Assembly: GCA_947259075.1 (NCBI GenBank)
Contig: CAMYKQ010000054.1
Coordinates: forward strand, 1 to 33,161
DNA length: 33,161 nucleotides
Direction of reading: 5' to 3'
Source: an uncultured Gammaproteobacteria bacterium
GTDB lineage: Bacteria > Pseudomonadota > Gammaproteobacteria > DRLM01
The translations under genes were made by a program, and so were the position numbers. Shown piece after piece: positions 7,839 to 15,342 of this stretch (its first letter is position 1; each line of letters opens with the position of its first letter). The notes beneath the pieces are model-generated. The model saw only the letters and a list, made by a program, of their open reading frames with translations. It did not search any database and was not told the origin of the DNA.

Positions 7839-8582
7839 ATGGCTCAAATCGCGGCATTGATCGACGTGCTCAAACAGGCGCTGAAAAGCCATCGTCTCAC
7901 CTATGCCGAGGTGGCGCGCAAGCTGGATATGAGCGAGGCCAACGTCAAGCGCATGTTCGCCTCGAAGCGGTTCACGCTGGAGCGGCTGGAGGAGGTGTGC
8001 AAGCTGATGCGGATGGAGTTGAGCGATTTGTTTCAGCTCTATGAAGAGTCGCGCCAGCGCATCACTCAGCTGAGCCTGGAGCAGGAAGAGGAGTTGGTGC
8101 GCGATACCAAGCTGCTGCTGGTAGCGGTGAGTGTGCGCAACCGCCTCGGTTTTGATGACATCATTGCTCACTATCAAATCACCAAGAGCGAGTGCATCCG
8201 CGCCCTGGCCAAGCTCGACCGGCTCAAAATCATCGATCTCTTGCCGGACAACCGCATCAAGCTGCGCATCGACGAGGGCTTCCGCTGGCTGCCCAACGGC
8301 CCCATCGAGCGCTTCTTCGAAAAACAGATTCAGAGCCAGTTCTTGAAATCAGGGTTTAACGCCGAATTGGAGCGGCGTTTGTTCCTCTTCGGTTTGCTGG
8401 GTGACGCCTCAGTCCAGCTGGTGATCGACAAGATGCAGGCCCTGGCCAAGGAGTTCACCGAGCTGCACCGGCGCGATGCGCGCCTGCCCTTGGACAAGCG
8501 CCACAACATCGGTTTCATGCTGGCGCTGCGGCCCTGGGAGCTGGAGGTCTTCCGGCCCTTGCGGCGTAAGGGGCGTGAATAG
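7839..8582 (+). CDS. XRE-family transcriptional regulator with C-terminal sensor-like region
   Basis: This 247-residue protein has an N-terminal Cro/C1-type helix-turn-helix (HRLTYAEVARKLDMSEANVKRMFAS, then FTLERLEEVCKLMRMELSDL; about residues 17-70). Recognition-helix residues lie around SEANVKRM. A second winged-helix-like region may follow (residues 105-145, FDDIIAHYQITKSECIRALAKLDRLKIIDLL), and the remaining 100 residues are helical with no recognised ligand domain. It is divergent from the PspA-like/membrane protein/lipoprotein genes and is the likely regulator of that unit and of itself. It ends at TAG 8580-8582, after which the same frame stays open for 48 more codons. HTH assignment is firm; target and signal are inferred. 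Confidence 0.85.
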   Translation: MAQIAALIDVLKQALKSHRLTYAEVARKLDMSEANVKRMFASKRFTLERLEEVCKLMRMELSDLFQLYEESRQRITQLSLEQEEELVRDTKLLLVAVSVRNRLGFDDIIAHYQITKSECIRALAKLDRLKIIDLLPDNRIKLRIDEGFRWLPNGPIERFFEKQIQSQFLKSGFNAELERRLFLFGLLGDASVQLVIDKMQALAKEFTELHRRDARLPLDKRHNIGFMLALRPWELEVFRPLRRKGRE

Positions 8583-8729
8583 GCTATTGAAACGATACCG
8601 GCCGGTCAGCATCCCGCTATCAATCCCGAAATGCTTTATGCGGACGCCGCCTTTGATGATGATGTCCCCAAGCCGGCGCGCGGCCGGTTCATGAAAGACC
8701 GCGGCGGCTCGATAAGTTCAAAGCGATAA
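8583..8729 (+). other. open frame after XRE stop, holding a possible 32-residue small ORF
   Basis: After the TAG at 8580 the regulator's frame continues for 48 codons to TAA 8727. It reads a protein-like sequence (AIETIPAGQHPAINPEMLYA, then DAAFDDDVPKPARGRFMKDR). An ATG at 8631 could start a 32-residue peptide, but no convincing ribosome-binding site precedes it. It might be a remnant of a longer regulator or of another gene, or simply chance. I do not recognise the sequence. aas follows 13 bp downstream. Confidence 0.25.
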
Positions 8730-8742
8730 AAAGGAGACCACG

Positions 8743-10890
8743 ATGTTGAAGACGATGCTGCGCTGGCTGTTGCTCAAGCTGTACCGGGTCGAACTCAGGG
8801 GCGCCGAGCACTTAGATAATTTCAGCGAGCGCACCATGGTGGTGGCCAACCACACCTCCTTTCTCGATGCGCTCTTGTTTTATGCCTTTTTGCCGGTGAC
8901 GGCCACCTTCGCCATCAATACCTATGTGGCGCGCAGTTGGATGGGCCGGGCGGCGGGCTGGTTTTGCAGCCTTTTTCCGCTGGATCCCGCCAACCCGCTT
9001 TCCATCCGCGCCTTGATCCGCCGCGTCGAGCAAGGCGGCTGCGTGGTGATCTTTCCCGAGGGGCGGATCACCGTCACCGGTTCCTTGATGAAGGTCTATC
9101 ACGGCCCCGGCCTGGTGGCCGAACGTTCGCGCGCCACGGTTTTGCCGATACGCATCGACGGCGCGCAATACACGCCCTTTTCGCGCTTGAGCGGCCGCGT
9201 GCGCTTGAGCTGGTTTCCAAAAATCACCTTGAACGTGCAAGCCCCGCGCTGCCTGTACGTGGACGGACGCTATCGCGGCCGCGCCCGCCGCGAAGAAGCC
9301 GGCCGCCAGTTGACGGATTTGATGGCCGAGTTGATGTTCGAGACCGCCAATAAAGATCAAACCTTGGTGGAACGATTGTTGGAAGCGCGCCGCCTGCACG
9401 GCGGCGCGCACATCGTCGCCGAAGACGTCACCCGCAGGCCCTGGACATACAACACGCTCATCACTCGCGCGGCCGTGTTGGGCGCGCAATTGGCCAAACG
9501 CAGCGAAGCGCAGGAGACCCTCGGCTTATTGCTGCCCAGCACGCTCGCCACCGTCGCCACCTTTTGGGGTTTGCAGCTCCATGGCCGCGTGCCCGCCATG
9601 CTCAATTACACCGTCGGCGCGCAAGGCATGCGTTCGGCATGTGACACCGCGGTGTTGCGCCGCGTCATCACCTCGCGTCAATTTATCGAGAAGGCCAAGT
9701 TGCAGGAGGCCGTGGCCGAGCTGGCTGAGAAAGTCGAATTGATTTATCTCGAAGATATCGCGGCCACCATTGATTGGATGGATAAGTTGACGGGTTGGGT
9801 GCAAAGCCGTTTCGATCGCGGCTTGCTGCGCCTGGCGCACCGCGATGCCAAGCAGCGCGCCGTGGTGTTATTCACCTCTGGTTCGGAAGGCGTGCCCAAA
9901 GGCGTGGTGTTATCGCATCGCAATTTGTCAGCGAATATCCATCAGCTGGTATCGCGCATCGACTTCAACGCGCAAGACGTCGCGCTTAATGCGCTGCCGC
10001 TGTTTCACTCCTTCGGCATGACCGCGGGCATGTTGCTGCCGCTCACCTCCGGCGTGCGCGTGTTTTTCTATCCCTCGCCGTTGCACTACCGCGTCATCCC
10101 CGAGGTGGCCTACGATATCAATGCCACCATTCTGTTCGGCACCAATACCTTTCTCGGCAAGTATGCGCAATTCGCCGATCCCTACGATTTTTACAGCCTG
10201 CGGTACGTCTTCGCCGGCGCCGAGAAATTGCAGGAAGAGGTGCGCCGCATCTGGTCCGACAAGTTCGGCGTGCGCATCTTTGAGGGCTACGGCGCGACCG
10301 AGACCAGTCCGGTGATCGCCGGCAACACGCCGCTGGCCAATCGTCCCGGCAGCGTCGGCCGCTTGATGCCCGGCATCGAATACCGTTTGCTCAAGGTGCC
10401 CGGCTTGGATGAAGGCCAACGTTTACAGGTGCGCGGTCCCAACGTGATGCTGGGTTATTTGCTCAGCGACCGTCCCGGCGTGCTGGTGCCGCCGGTCACC
10501 GAGTTGGGCGCGGGCTGGTACGACACCGGCGACATCGTCACCATCGACGCCGAAGGTTTCGTACGCATCTGCGGCCGCGCCAAACGTTTCGCCAAAGTGG
10601 CGGGCGAAATGGTCTCGCTCACCTCGGTGGAGGTCTTGGCCAGCAAGGTTTGGCCCAAGGCCCTGCACGCGGCCATCGCCATTCCCGATGCGCGCAAGGG
10701 TGAGCAGGTGGTGTTGCTCACCACCGCGGCGGGCGCGGAACGCGCGGCCTTGCTCGCGCAGGCGCAGGCCGACGGCATTGGAGAAATCAATGTGCCGCGG
10801 CAGTTGCGGCATGTGGCCAATATGCCCGTGCTCGGCACCGGCAAAATCGATTATGTCGCCGCTAAAAGGCTGTTGGAGCGCGCGCCGTGA
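8743..10890 (+). CDS. aas: bifunctional 2-acylglycerophosphoethanolamine acyltransferase / acyl-ACP synthetase
   Basis: At 715 residues this is close to E. coli Aas (719). It re-acylates lyso-phosphatidylethanolamine at the inner membrane using acyl-ACP made by its own ligase domain. The acyltransferase domain (residues 1-200) has NHTSFLD (HX4D at 37-42) and FPEGR (104-108). The AMP-forming ligase domain has LFTSGSEGVPKG (376-387), EGYGATE (514-520), WYDTGD (592-597) and the C-terminal lysine in GTGKIDY (Lys701). All key motifs are intact. AAGGAG stands 7-8 nt before ATG 8743. It overlaps lplT by GTGA, so flippase and acyltransferase are made together. The order aas-lplT is the reverse of E. 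coli lplT-aas. Confidence 0.95.
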   Translation: MLKTMLRWLLLKLYRVELRGAEHLDNFSERTMVVANHTSFLDALLFYAFLPVTATFAINTYVARSWMGRAAGWFCSLFPLDPANPLSIRALIRRVEQGGCVVIFPEGRITVTGSLMKVYHGPGLVAERSRATVLPIRIDGAQYTPFSRLSGRVRLSWFPKITLNVQAPRCLYVDGRYRGRARREEAGRQLTDLMAELMFETANKDQTLVERLLEARRLHGGAHIVAEDVTRRPWTYNTLITRAAVLGAQLAKRSEAQETLGLLLPSTLATVATFWGLQLHGRVPAMLNYTVGAQGMRSACDTAVLRRVITSRQFIEKAKLQEAVAELAEKVELIYLEDIAATIDWMDKLTGWVQSRFDRGLLRLAHRDAKQRAVVLFTSGSEGVPKGVVLSHRNLSANIHQLVSRIDFNAQDVALNALPLFHSFGMTAGMLLPLTSGVRVFFYPSPLHYRVIPEVAYDINATILFGTNTFLGKYAQFADPYDFYSLRYVFAGAEKLQEEVRRIWSDKFGVRIFEGYGATETSPVIAGNTPLANRPGSVGRLMPGIEYRLLKVPGLDEGQRLQVRGPNVMLGYLLSDRPGVLVPPVTELGAGWYDTGDIVTIDAEGFVRICGRAKRFAKVAGEMVSLTSVEVLASKVWPKALHAAIAIPDARKGEQVVLLTTAAGAERAALLAQAQADGIGEINVPRQLRHVANMPVLGTGKIDYVAAKRLLERAP

Positions 10891-12074
10891 ATCCCGTGCT
10901 CTATCGCGTGTTAGCCACCCAATTTCTTACCGCCTTCGCCGACAACGCCGTGTTGTTCACCGCCATCACCATGGTGATGCAGCAGACGGCGGTGGGCGGC
11001 TGGTATGTGCCCGCCTTGCAGGCCTCGTTTCTGGTGGCCTTTGTTTTGTGCGCGCCGTGGGTGGGGCGTTATGCCGATGCGCGGCCCAAACCGCGGGTCT
11101 TGTTCGGCGCCAACATCATCAAGGCCATGGGCGCGGGTTTGTTGCTGCTGCACGTCGAGCCTTTGATCGCCTACGCGCTGATCGGACTCGGCGCGGCGGC
11201 CTACAGCCCGGCCAAATACGGCATCCTGCCGGAACTGGTGGACGAGCACAGTTTGGTGAAGGCCAATGGCTGGATCGAAGGCTCGACGATACTCGCCATT
11301 CTCAGCGGCACCTTGGCGGGTGCGGCACTGGCGAATTATTCCGTGATGCTGGCGCTGGCGCTGATCATCGCTTTATATATCGCCTCGGCGCTGATCGCGT
11401 TGACCATCCGTCATCAACTGATCGCCGGTCCCGCCGCCGGGCGCGCGCTGCGCAACTTCGTTTCGCAAATGCGCGGGCTGCTGGCCACGCCGCGCGCGCG
11501 TTTTTCGACCTTGGGCGTGAGTTTGTTTTGGGCCGCCGCCACCGTGTTGCGCGTGCTGCTGGTGGCCTGGGCGCCGGCGGTGTTATTGATTCATTCCACC
11601 ACCGACATCGCCATGTTGACGCTGTTCGTCGCCATCGGCATCGCCGCCGGTTCCGTGCTGGTGCCGCGCCTCATCCCCATGGCCTATCTGCGTCGCGCGC
11701 GCATGGCGGCGTATGCCATGGGTGCGGTGATCGCGATCCTGGCAACGCTTGACAGCCTGTGGGCCGCGCGCATCGCGCTGTTTCTCGCCGGCCTCTGCGG
11801 CGGGTTGTTCGTCGTGCCCATCAACGCCGCGCTGCAGGAGATCGGCCACAAGACCATCGGCAGCGGCGGCGCGGTCGCCATTCAAAACTTTTTTGAGAAC
11901 CTGGCGATGCTGTTGGCCTCAGGTATGTACGCCTTGATCGCCGGCGCGGGCGTCGACCCGGTGGCGACGATGATCTGGCTGGGGGTGCTGGTGATCATCG
12001 CCACCGTGCTGGTGTCGTGGCATTTGCCGCGGGATACCGGTGTTTTGCTGGAGGCGCCGCGGGATAAGGAATAG
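10887..12074 (+). CDS. lplT: lysophospholipid transporter LplT (MFS)
   Basis: This 395-residue major facilitator protein (E. coli LplT: 397) would flip lysophospholipids from the outer to the inner leaflet of the inner membrane, feeding Aas. About twelve hydrophobic segments are visible. The N-terminal QFLTAFADNAVLFTA, the GRYADARPKPRVLFGANIIKAMG loop after TM2, and SPAKYGILPELV are characteristic of the family. The late FVVPINAALQEIGH and AIQNFFENL segments also fit. GTG start at 10887 overlaps the aas stop. The 369 bases that follow hold no gene. Confidence 0.93.
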   Translation: MNPVLYRVLATQFLTAFADNAVLFTAITMVMQQTAVGGWYVPALQASFLVAFVLCAPWVGRYADARPKPRVLFGANIIKAMGAGLLLLHVEPLIAYALIGLGAAAYSPAKYGILPELVDEHSLVKANGWIEGSTILAILSGTLAGAALANYSVMLALALIIALYIASALIALTIRHQLIAGPAAGRALRNFVSQMRGLLATPRARFSTLGVSLFWAAATVLRVLLVAWAPAVLLIHSTTDIAMLTLFVAIGIAAGSVLVPRLIPMAYLRRARMAAYAMGAVIAILATLDSLWAARIALFLAGLCGGLFVVPINAALQEIGHKTIGSGGAVAIQNFFENLAMLLASGMYALIAGAGVDPVATMIWLGVLVIIATVLVSWHLPRDTGVLLEAPRDKE

Positions 12075-12443
12075 CTTCTGGGTGCGTTGATAATTGAGAA
12101 ATAAGTTTAGAGCGATGGCCGCCGTGCATAAATCTTTCTGGTTTGAAGCGCCAATACGCTAAAAAACGCGCATAGTGGAATTGCATCGTGTTTATTTAGG
12201 CGGTGAGTCCGCAAGCTCGATTTTATTCAATATGATTCGCGGCCGCCGTGCTGGTTCGTAGTCTTTCCCGGTTCAATGAAATCTTGGCTTCCAGATAAAG
12301 CGGCGGGTTGAAGTCCTCATCCGTGCTAGAGAGCATGCCGTATTTTTAGATCGGCAGGGAATTCAGTGTGTACAATAGCGCCTCAGTTTATGAATCTAGG
12401 CCGTGCGGCATCATGACTTGCTGGCGGAAACGGGGGTTTTGCG
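12075..12443. other. intergenic region, possible promoter near 12371
   Basis: No coding sequence or clear terminator is seen here. The base composition is more AT-rich than in the flanking genes. TACAAT at 12371-12376, about 70 bp before the CNNM-type gene, is a plausible -10 element on the plus strand, but no good -35 hexamer accompanies it. Confidence 0.3.
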
Positions 12444-13760
12444 ATGTTCATTTGGGAAGTGTTCATCATTTTCATATTGATTTTGTTGAACGGCGCTTTC
12501 GCCATGTCCGAGCTGGCGGTGGTCTCCTCACGCAAGGCGCGTTTGAAACGCATGGCGGCGCAGGGTTCGAGCGGGGCGGCGGTGGCTTTACGTTTGATCG
12601 CTGACCCCAGCCGTTTTCTTTCGACGGTACAGATCGGCATTACCTTGATCGGTATCGTGGCGGGCGCCTATGGCGGCGCCACTCTGGGCGCGGCTTTGGG
12701 TGCTTGGCTCGATACGTTTGCGCTTATCGCACCCCACGGCGCGGCCTTGGGTTTTGCCGTCGTCATTATGGCCATCACCTATTGTTCACTCGTCTTCGGC
12801 GAGCTCGTGCCCAAGCGCGTAGCCTTGCATAATCCCGAACGCATCGCGGTATTGGCGGCTCCGCCCATGATGTGGATCGCCAGAGCGGCGGCGCCCTTGG
12901 TGTGGCTGCTGAAAATTTCCATTGATACGGTGTTGCGCCTGCTCAAGCGCGATACGGCGCGTGATACGGCGGTGACGGAGGATGAGGTGAAGTCGCTCAT
13001 CACCGAAGGCACTTTGGCCGGCATTTTCGTTCCCGCGGAGCGGGAAATGATTGAAGGCGTATTGCGTTTGGCCGATCGCGCGGTGCGGGTGATCATGACG
13101 CCGCGTAATGAATTGGTGTGGCTGGACGTCGATGAGTCACCGGAACGCATTCGTGAAAAGATCCGCGCGTCGAATTTTTCGCGATTTCCGGTTTGCCGCG
13201 GTGAGGTGGATGAGTTGCTGGGCATCGTGCAGGCGAAAGATTTGCTCGACGTTGCGCTAAGCGGAGAAGCACTGTCCTTGTCCAATAGCCTCATCGAATC
13301 CATGGTGGTGTCGGAAAACACGCCGATACTGCGCCTGCTCGAACAATTCAAAAAAACGGGTGAACATATTGCTTTGGTGGTCGATGAGTTCGGTATGTTC
13401 GAAGGGGTGGTCACGCTGACGGATATTATGGAATCCATCGTTGGTGAATTGCCGGAACAGGGTGAAATACCCATCCCCGATGTCATACGGCGAGAGGACG
13501 GCTCATGGCTGGTGGATGGGGCGATGCCCATCGATGAGTTCGAGGACCGCGTCGGCCTGCAAGGTTTGCGTGAATTGGGTAGATTCGAAACCGTGGGGGG
13601 TTTCGTGCTGCATATCCTGGGGCGCTTCCCGGTCGTCGCGGAACATTTTATTTACGATGGCACCCGCTTTGAGATCGTCGACATGGATGGGCGTCGCATC
13701 GATAAGGTGCTGGTGCAGCCGTCCGCCGCGGATGATGAAGGCGAGACTTTGGATTTGTAA
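12444..13760 (+). CDS. CNNM/CorC (HlyC)-family membrane protein with CBS pair
   Basis: This 438-residue protein has the order DUF21 membrane domain (residues 1-170, starting FIIFILILLNGAFAMSELAVVSSRKARL), a CBS pair (about 210-330; VMTPR-like VIMTPRNELVWLD, FSRFPVCRG, IVQAKDLL, then HIALVVDEFGMFEGVVTLTDIMESIVGE), and a C-terminal CorC_HlyC domain (WLVDGAMPIDEFEDRVG, then TVGGFVLHILGRFP). Such proteins are linked to Mg2+/Co2+ efflux or homeostasis, with the CBS pair probably sensing nucleotide. The 'hemolysin' label in databases is historical and not supported here. It stands alone: no partner gene is adjacent, and a repeat begins 6 bp after its stop. Confidence 0.9.
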   Translation: MFIWEVFIIFILILLNGAFAMSELAVVSSRKARLKRMAAQGSSGAAVALRLIADPSRFLSTVQIGITLIGIVAGAYGGATLGAALGAWLDTFALIAPHGAALGFAVVIMAITYCSLVFGELVPKRVALHNPERIAVLAAPPMMWIARAAAPLVWLLKISIDTVLRLLKRDTARDTAVTEDEVKSLITEGTLAGIFVPAEREMIEGVLRLADRAVRVIMTPRNELVWLDVDESPERIREKIRASNFSRFPVCRGEVDELLGIVQAKDLLDVALSGEALSLSNSLIESMVVSENTPILRLLEQFKKTGEHIALVVDEFGMFEGVVTLTDIMESIVGELPEQGEIPIPDVIRREDGSWLVDGAMPIDEFEDRVGLQGLRELGRFETVGGFVLHILGRFPVVAEHFIYDGTRFEIVDMDGRRIDKVLVQPSAADDEGETLDL

Positions 13761-13766
13761 CTAAGC

Positions 13767-13827
13767 TTAAGGAGTCTCTGATTTGTTAGAGCTTGCGTGC
13801 GGCGCAAGGGCGCGCCGCTATTTTCAA
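13767..13827 (+). repeat. repeat copy 1, related to the element at 14636-14794
   Basis: This stretch (TTAAGGAGTCTCTGATTT onward) matches 14636-14698 at roughly four of five positions. Both include a GC hairpin (GCGGCGC...GCGCCGC here) followed by TATTTTCAAT versus CATTGTCAAT. No matching right end is seen, so this looks like a truncated or diverged copy. Confidence 0.6.
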
Positions 13828-13983
13828 TCTCGAATTCAACTCGCTAGGGCCTGTTAACACTCATTACAAAGCAGCGCTGGATGCCGCATCCGTGCCCGCC
13901 TGGTGGGTTGAGTTTATTAAGGGTTCTCAAATGACGCAATTAAAGCCTATGCCGGTGGGCGGGATGAGGCTGCTGGCATGTTT
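13828..13983. other. non-coding spacer with possible IS-end-like sequence
   Basis: The spacer between the repeat and the hairpin contains AGGGCCTGTTAACACTCATT (13846-13865). It reminds me of insertion-sequence termini, and its start resembles AGGAGCCTGTCGGACTT near the window end. No transposase fragment was recognised. Confidence 0.2.
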
Positions 13984-14014
13984 GCCGCCACCTCCTTGCA
14001 AGGGAGGTGGCGGC
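13984..14014. terminator. strong 12-bp hairpin downstream of cytochrome b561-like gene
   Basis: The arms GCCGCCACCTCC (13984-13995) and GGAGGTGGCGGC (14003-14014) pair perfectly around a 7-nt loop. It begins 8 bp beyond the stop of the minus-strand cytochrome gene, where a terminator is expected, but no U-run follows. It may end transcription with Rho or protect the 3' end. Confidence 0.4.
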
Positions 14015-14021
14015 GCGCCGA

Positions 14022-14603
14022 TCAGGGTTTGAGATTGAACATCAGCTGCAGGGTCTTGTGCCCCGCCCATTTGTGGAACAGGGCGAGAGCGATATGGCCG
14101 CCCCAGTAGACCCACACGAAGTTGGCGATAATCTCATGTGTCTCGGCGAAAAACTCCACCGTGTCGTTGGGCTTGCCGGTCTCGGGGAAGATGAAGAACA
14201 GTGTGGCGCCGGTCAGCACCATGCCGGTCACCGCGAGAAAACCCAGGCCATGGACCAAGCCAGGCAGGCCGCCGCGAGGGCCGCCCTCCGGCAGTTGGCG
14301 CTTCAGCAGCAGGCCAATATCGGATTTGACCTCCGCCCACGCGGCACCCGTCCAGGGAAAGAGATGCGACAGGCCGCCATGGGCGCGGCTGGCAAAATTC
14401 CACGCCCAATGGAGTAATACAATCACTAAGGCCGTCATGCCCGCAAATTCATGTGCCTCGAAGGCGGCGCGGGCGAGCGCGGTGGCCGATTCTTCATCCG
14501 GCGGCTCCATGAACAGGCTGATCGCGAGTTGCAGGCTGACGGTTGACGCCAAACCTATGTGTAGCCAGCGGGTTGGTAGGCTCCAGGTGCCTGCTGCTTT
14601 CAT
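14022..14603 (-). CDS. cytochrome b561-like di-heme membrane protein
   Basis: This 193-residue protein starts at ATG 14603, preceded by GGAGG with 8 nt spacing; a longer frame to 14675 would run into a repeat element. It shows four hydrophobic segments. Histidines suited to heme b ligation lie in TRWLH (15), FEAHEFAG (51), LLHWAWN (65), and the late segments AETHEIIANFVWVYWGGHIALALFHKWAGH. The pattern fits the bacterial cytochrome b561/b6 domain family, which passes electrons across the inner membrane (from quinol or to a periplasmic partner). No partner gene adjoins. Related repeats lie on both sides, so the gene may have been carried in or bracketed by repeat insertion. Confidence 0.85.
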   Translation of the reverse strand: MKAAGTWSLPTRWLHIGLASTVSLQLAISLFMEPPDEESATALARAAFEAHEFAGMTALVIVLLHWAWNFASRAHGGLSHLFPWTGAAWAEVKSDIGLLLKRQLPEGGPRGGLPGLVHGLGFLAVTGMVLTGATLFFIFPETGKPNDTVEFFAETHEIIANFVWVYWGGHIALALFHKWAGHKTLQLMFNLKP

Positions 14604-14635
14604 ATGAGATGCCTCCGGTAGGGTTGAGCTGTTAT

Positions 14636-14794
14636 TTAAGGGAGCCTCTGATTTATTCAGAGGTTCCTGCGGCACAGGGATGTGCCGCCATTGTCAATGG
14701 CAGCGGGCCATTGACAATGAAGGAAGGCGAAAATCGTATTTTTCGCTTTCCGTACTCTGAGAATTCCAGGATGGAATTATTCAGAGTTTCCTTA
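14636..14794 (+). mobile_element. MITE-like element with terminal inverted repeats
   Basis: The left end (TTAAGGGAGCCTCTGATTT, from 14636) and the reverse complement of the right end (TAAGGAAACTCTGAATAATTC, from 14774-14794) match over about 20 bp with one gap. The roughly 160-bp interior carries no gene but a chain of hairpins: GGAGCCTCTGA/TCAGAGGTTCC, GCGGCAC/GTGCCGC, CATTGTCAATGG/CCATTGACAATG, GCGAAAA/TTTTTCGC, and TCTGA/TCAGA. This is the form of a non-autonomous miniature element. A partial second copy lies at 13767-13827. Confidence 0.6.
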
Positions 14795-15342
14795 GAAGAG
14801 TAGACGATTTTCCTTAATTTAAGCTTACAGTTTGCCGCGTGGACAAAATGGCGGTGAGTCTTATGCGCGCGAGGTATGCAATGGAAAGGTGACGGGGAAT
14901 ATCGTGCCGGATTGGCGTGGCGCTTGGCTTCAATACCAGCATGGTTATTGTGAATAAAGAGGTGCAATGACTTGGAGTGCCGCGCGAAACTTCAAGCTAA
15001 ATTAGCAAGTGGGTATGCTGAGGGAATATTTTCTAGCGATAACTTCTGGTGTTGTTGTTTTTTCTTGGTGATGCCGCATGCCCGCGCCAGCCTGCGTTGC
15101 CGCGCGTGATTATCCCCCTCTTGCGGTCGATCTGCCCGCCGCAATAACTTGGATAAGGCGCCAGCGAGAGAGATAGGCGGCGCGGCTTCCCTCTTCCTGA
15201 TCCTATCTAATCCGATGAACTCGACTATAGTTTACTCACGTAGTGAGAGTGAAATAGCAATAATCGGCATGGGGTCTTTAGCATGATGCGGGGCGGGCTT
15301 ACCCGGAGTGTAGTGATACCCAAGACCTGAAGGATCGTGCGC
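14795..15342. other. intergenic region upstream of the GGDEF-EAL gene
   Basis: No gene is supported in these bases; the open frames here are short and have no recognisable content. The region is AT-richer around 14800-15060. Near 15226-15247 it holds a possible -10 box and palindrome, described separately. Confidence 0.5.
15226..15247 (+). promoter_or_regulatory. putative -10 box with adjoining palindrome
   Basis: TATAGT (15226-15231) is a possible -10 element 112 bp before the GGDEF-EAL gene. It is followed at once by CTCACgtaGTGAG (15235-15247), a perfect 5-3-5 inverted repeat that would cover the transcription start. The -35 region is poor. A repressor site or 5' mRNA stem is possible. 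Confidence 0.3.

Noticed and set aside
12444-13760. Hemolysin
   Set aside because: The label is historical; DUF21, CBS pair and CorC_HlyC domains point to a CNNM/CorC-type membrane protein, not a toxin.
14653-14967. 104-codon minus-strand open frame
   Set aside because: It runs through the MITE-like element and its hairpins, has no ribosome-binding site and no recognisable content.
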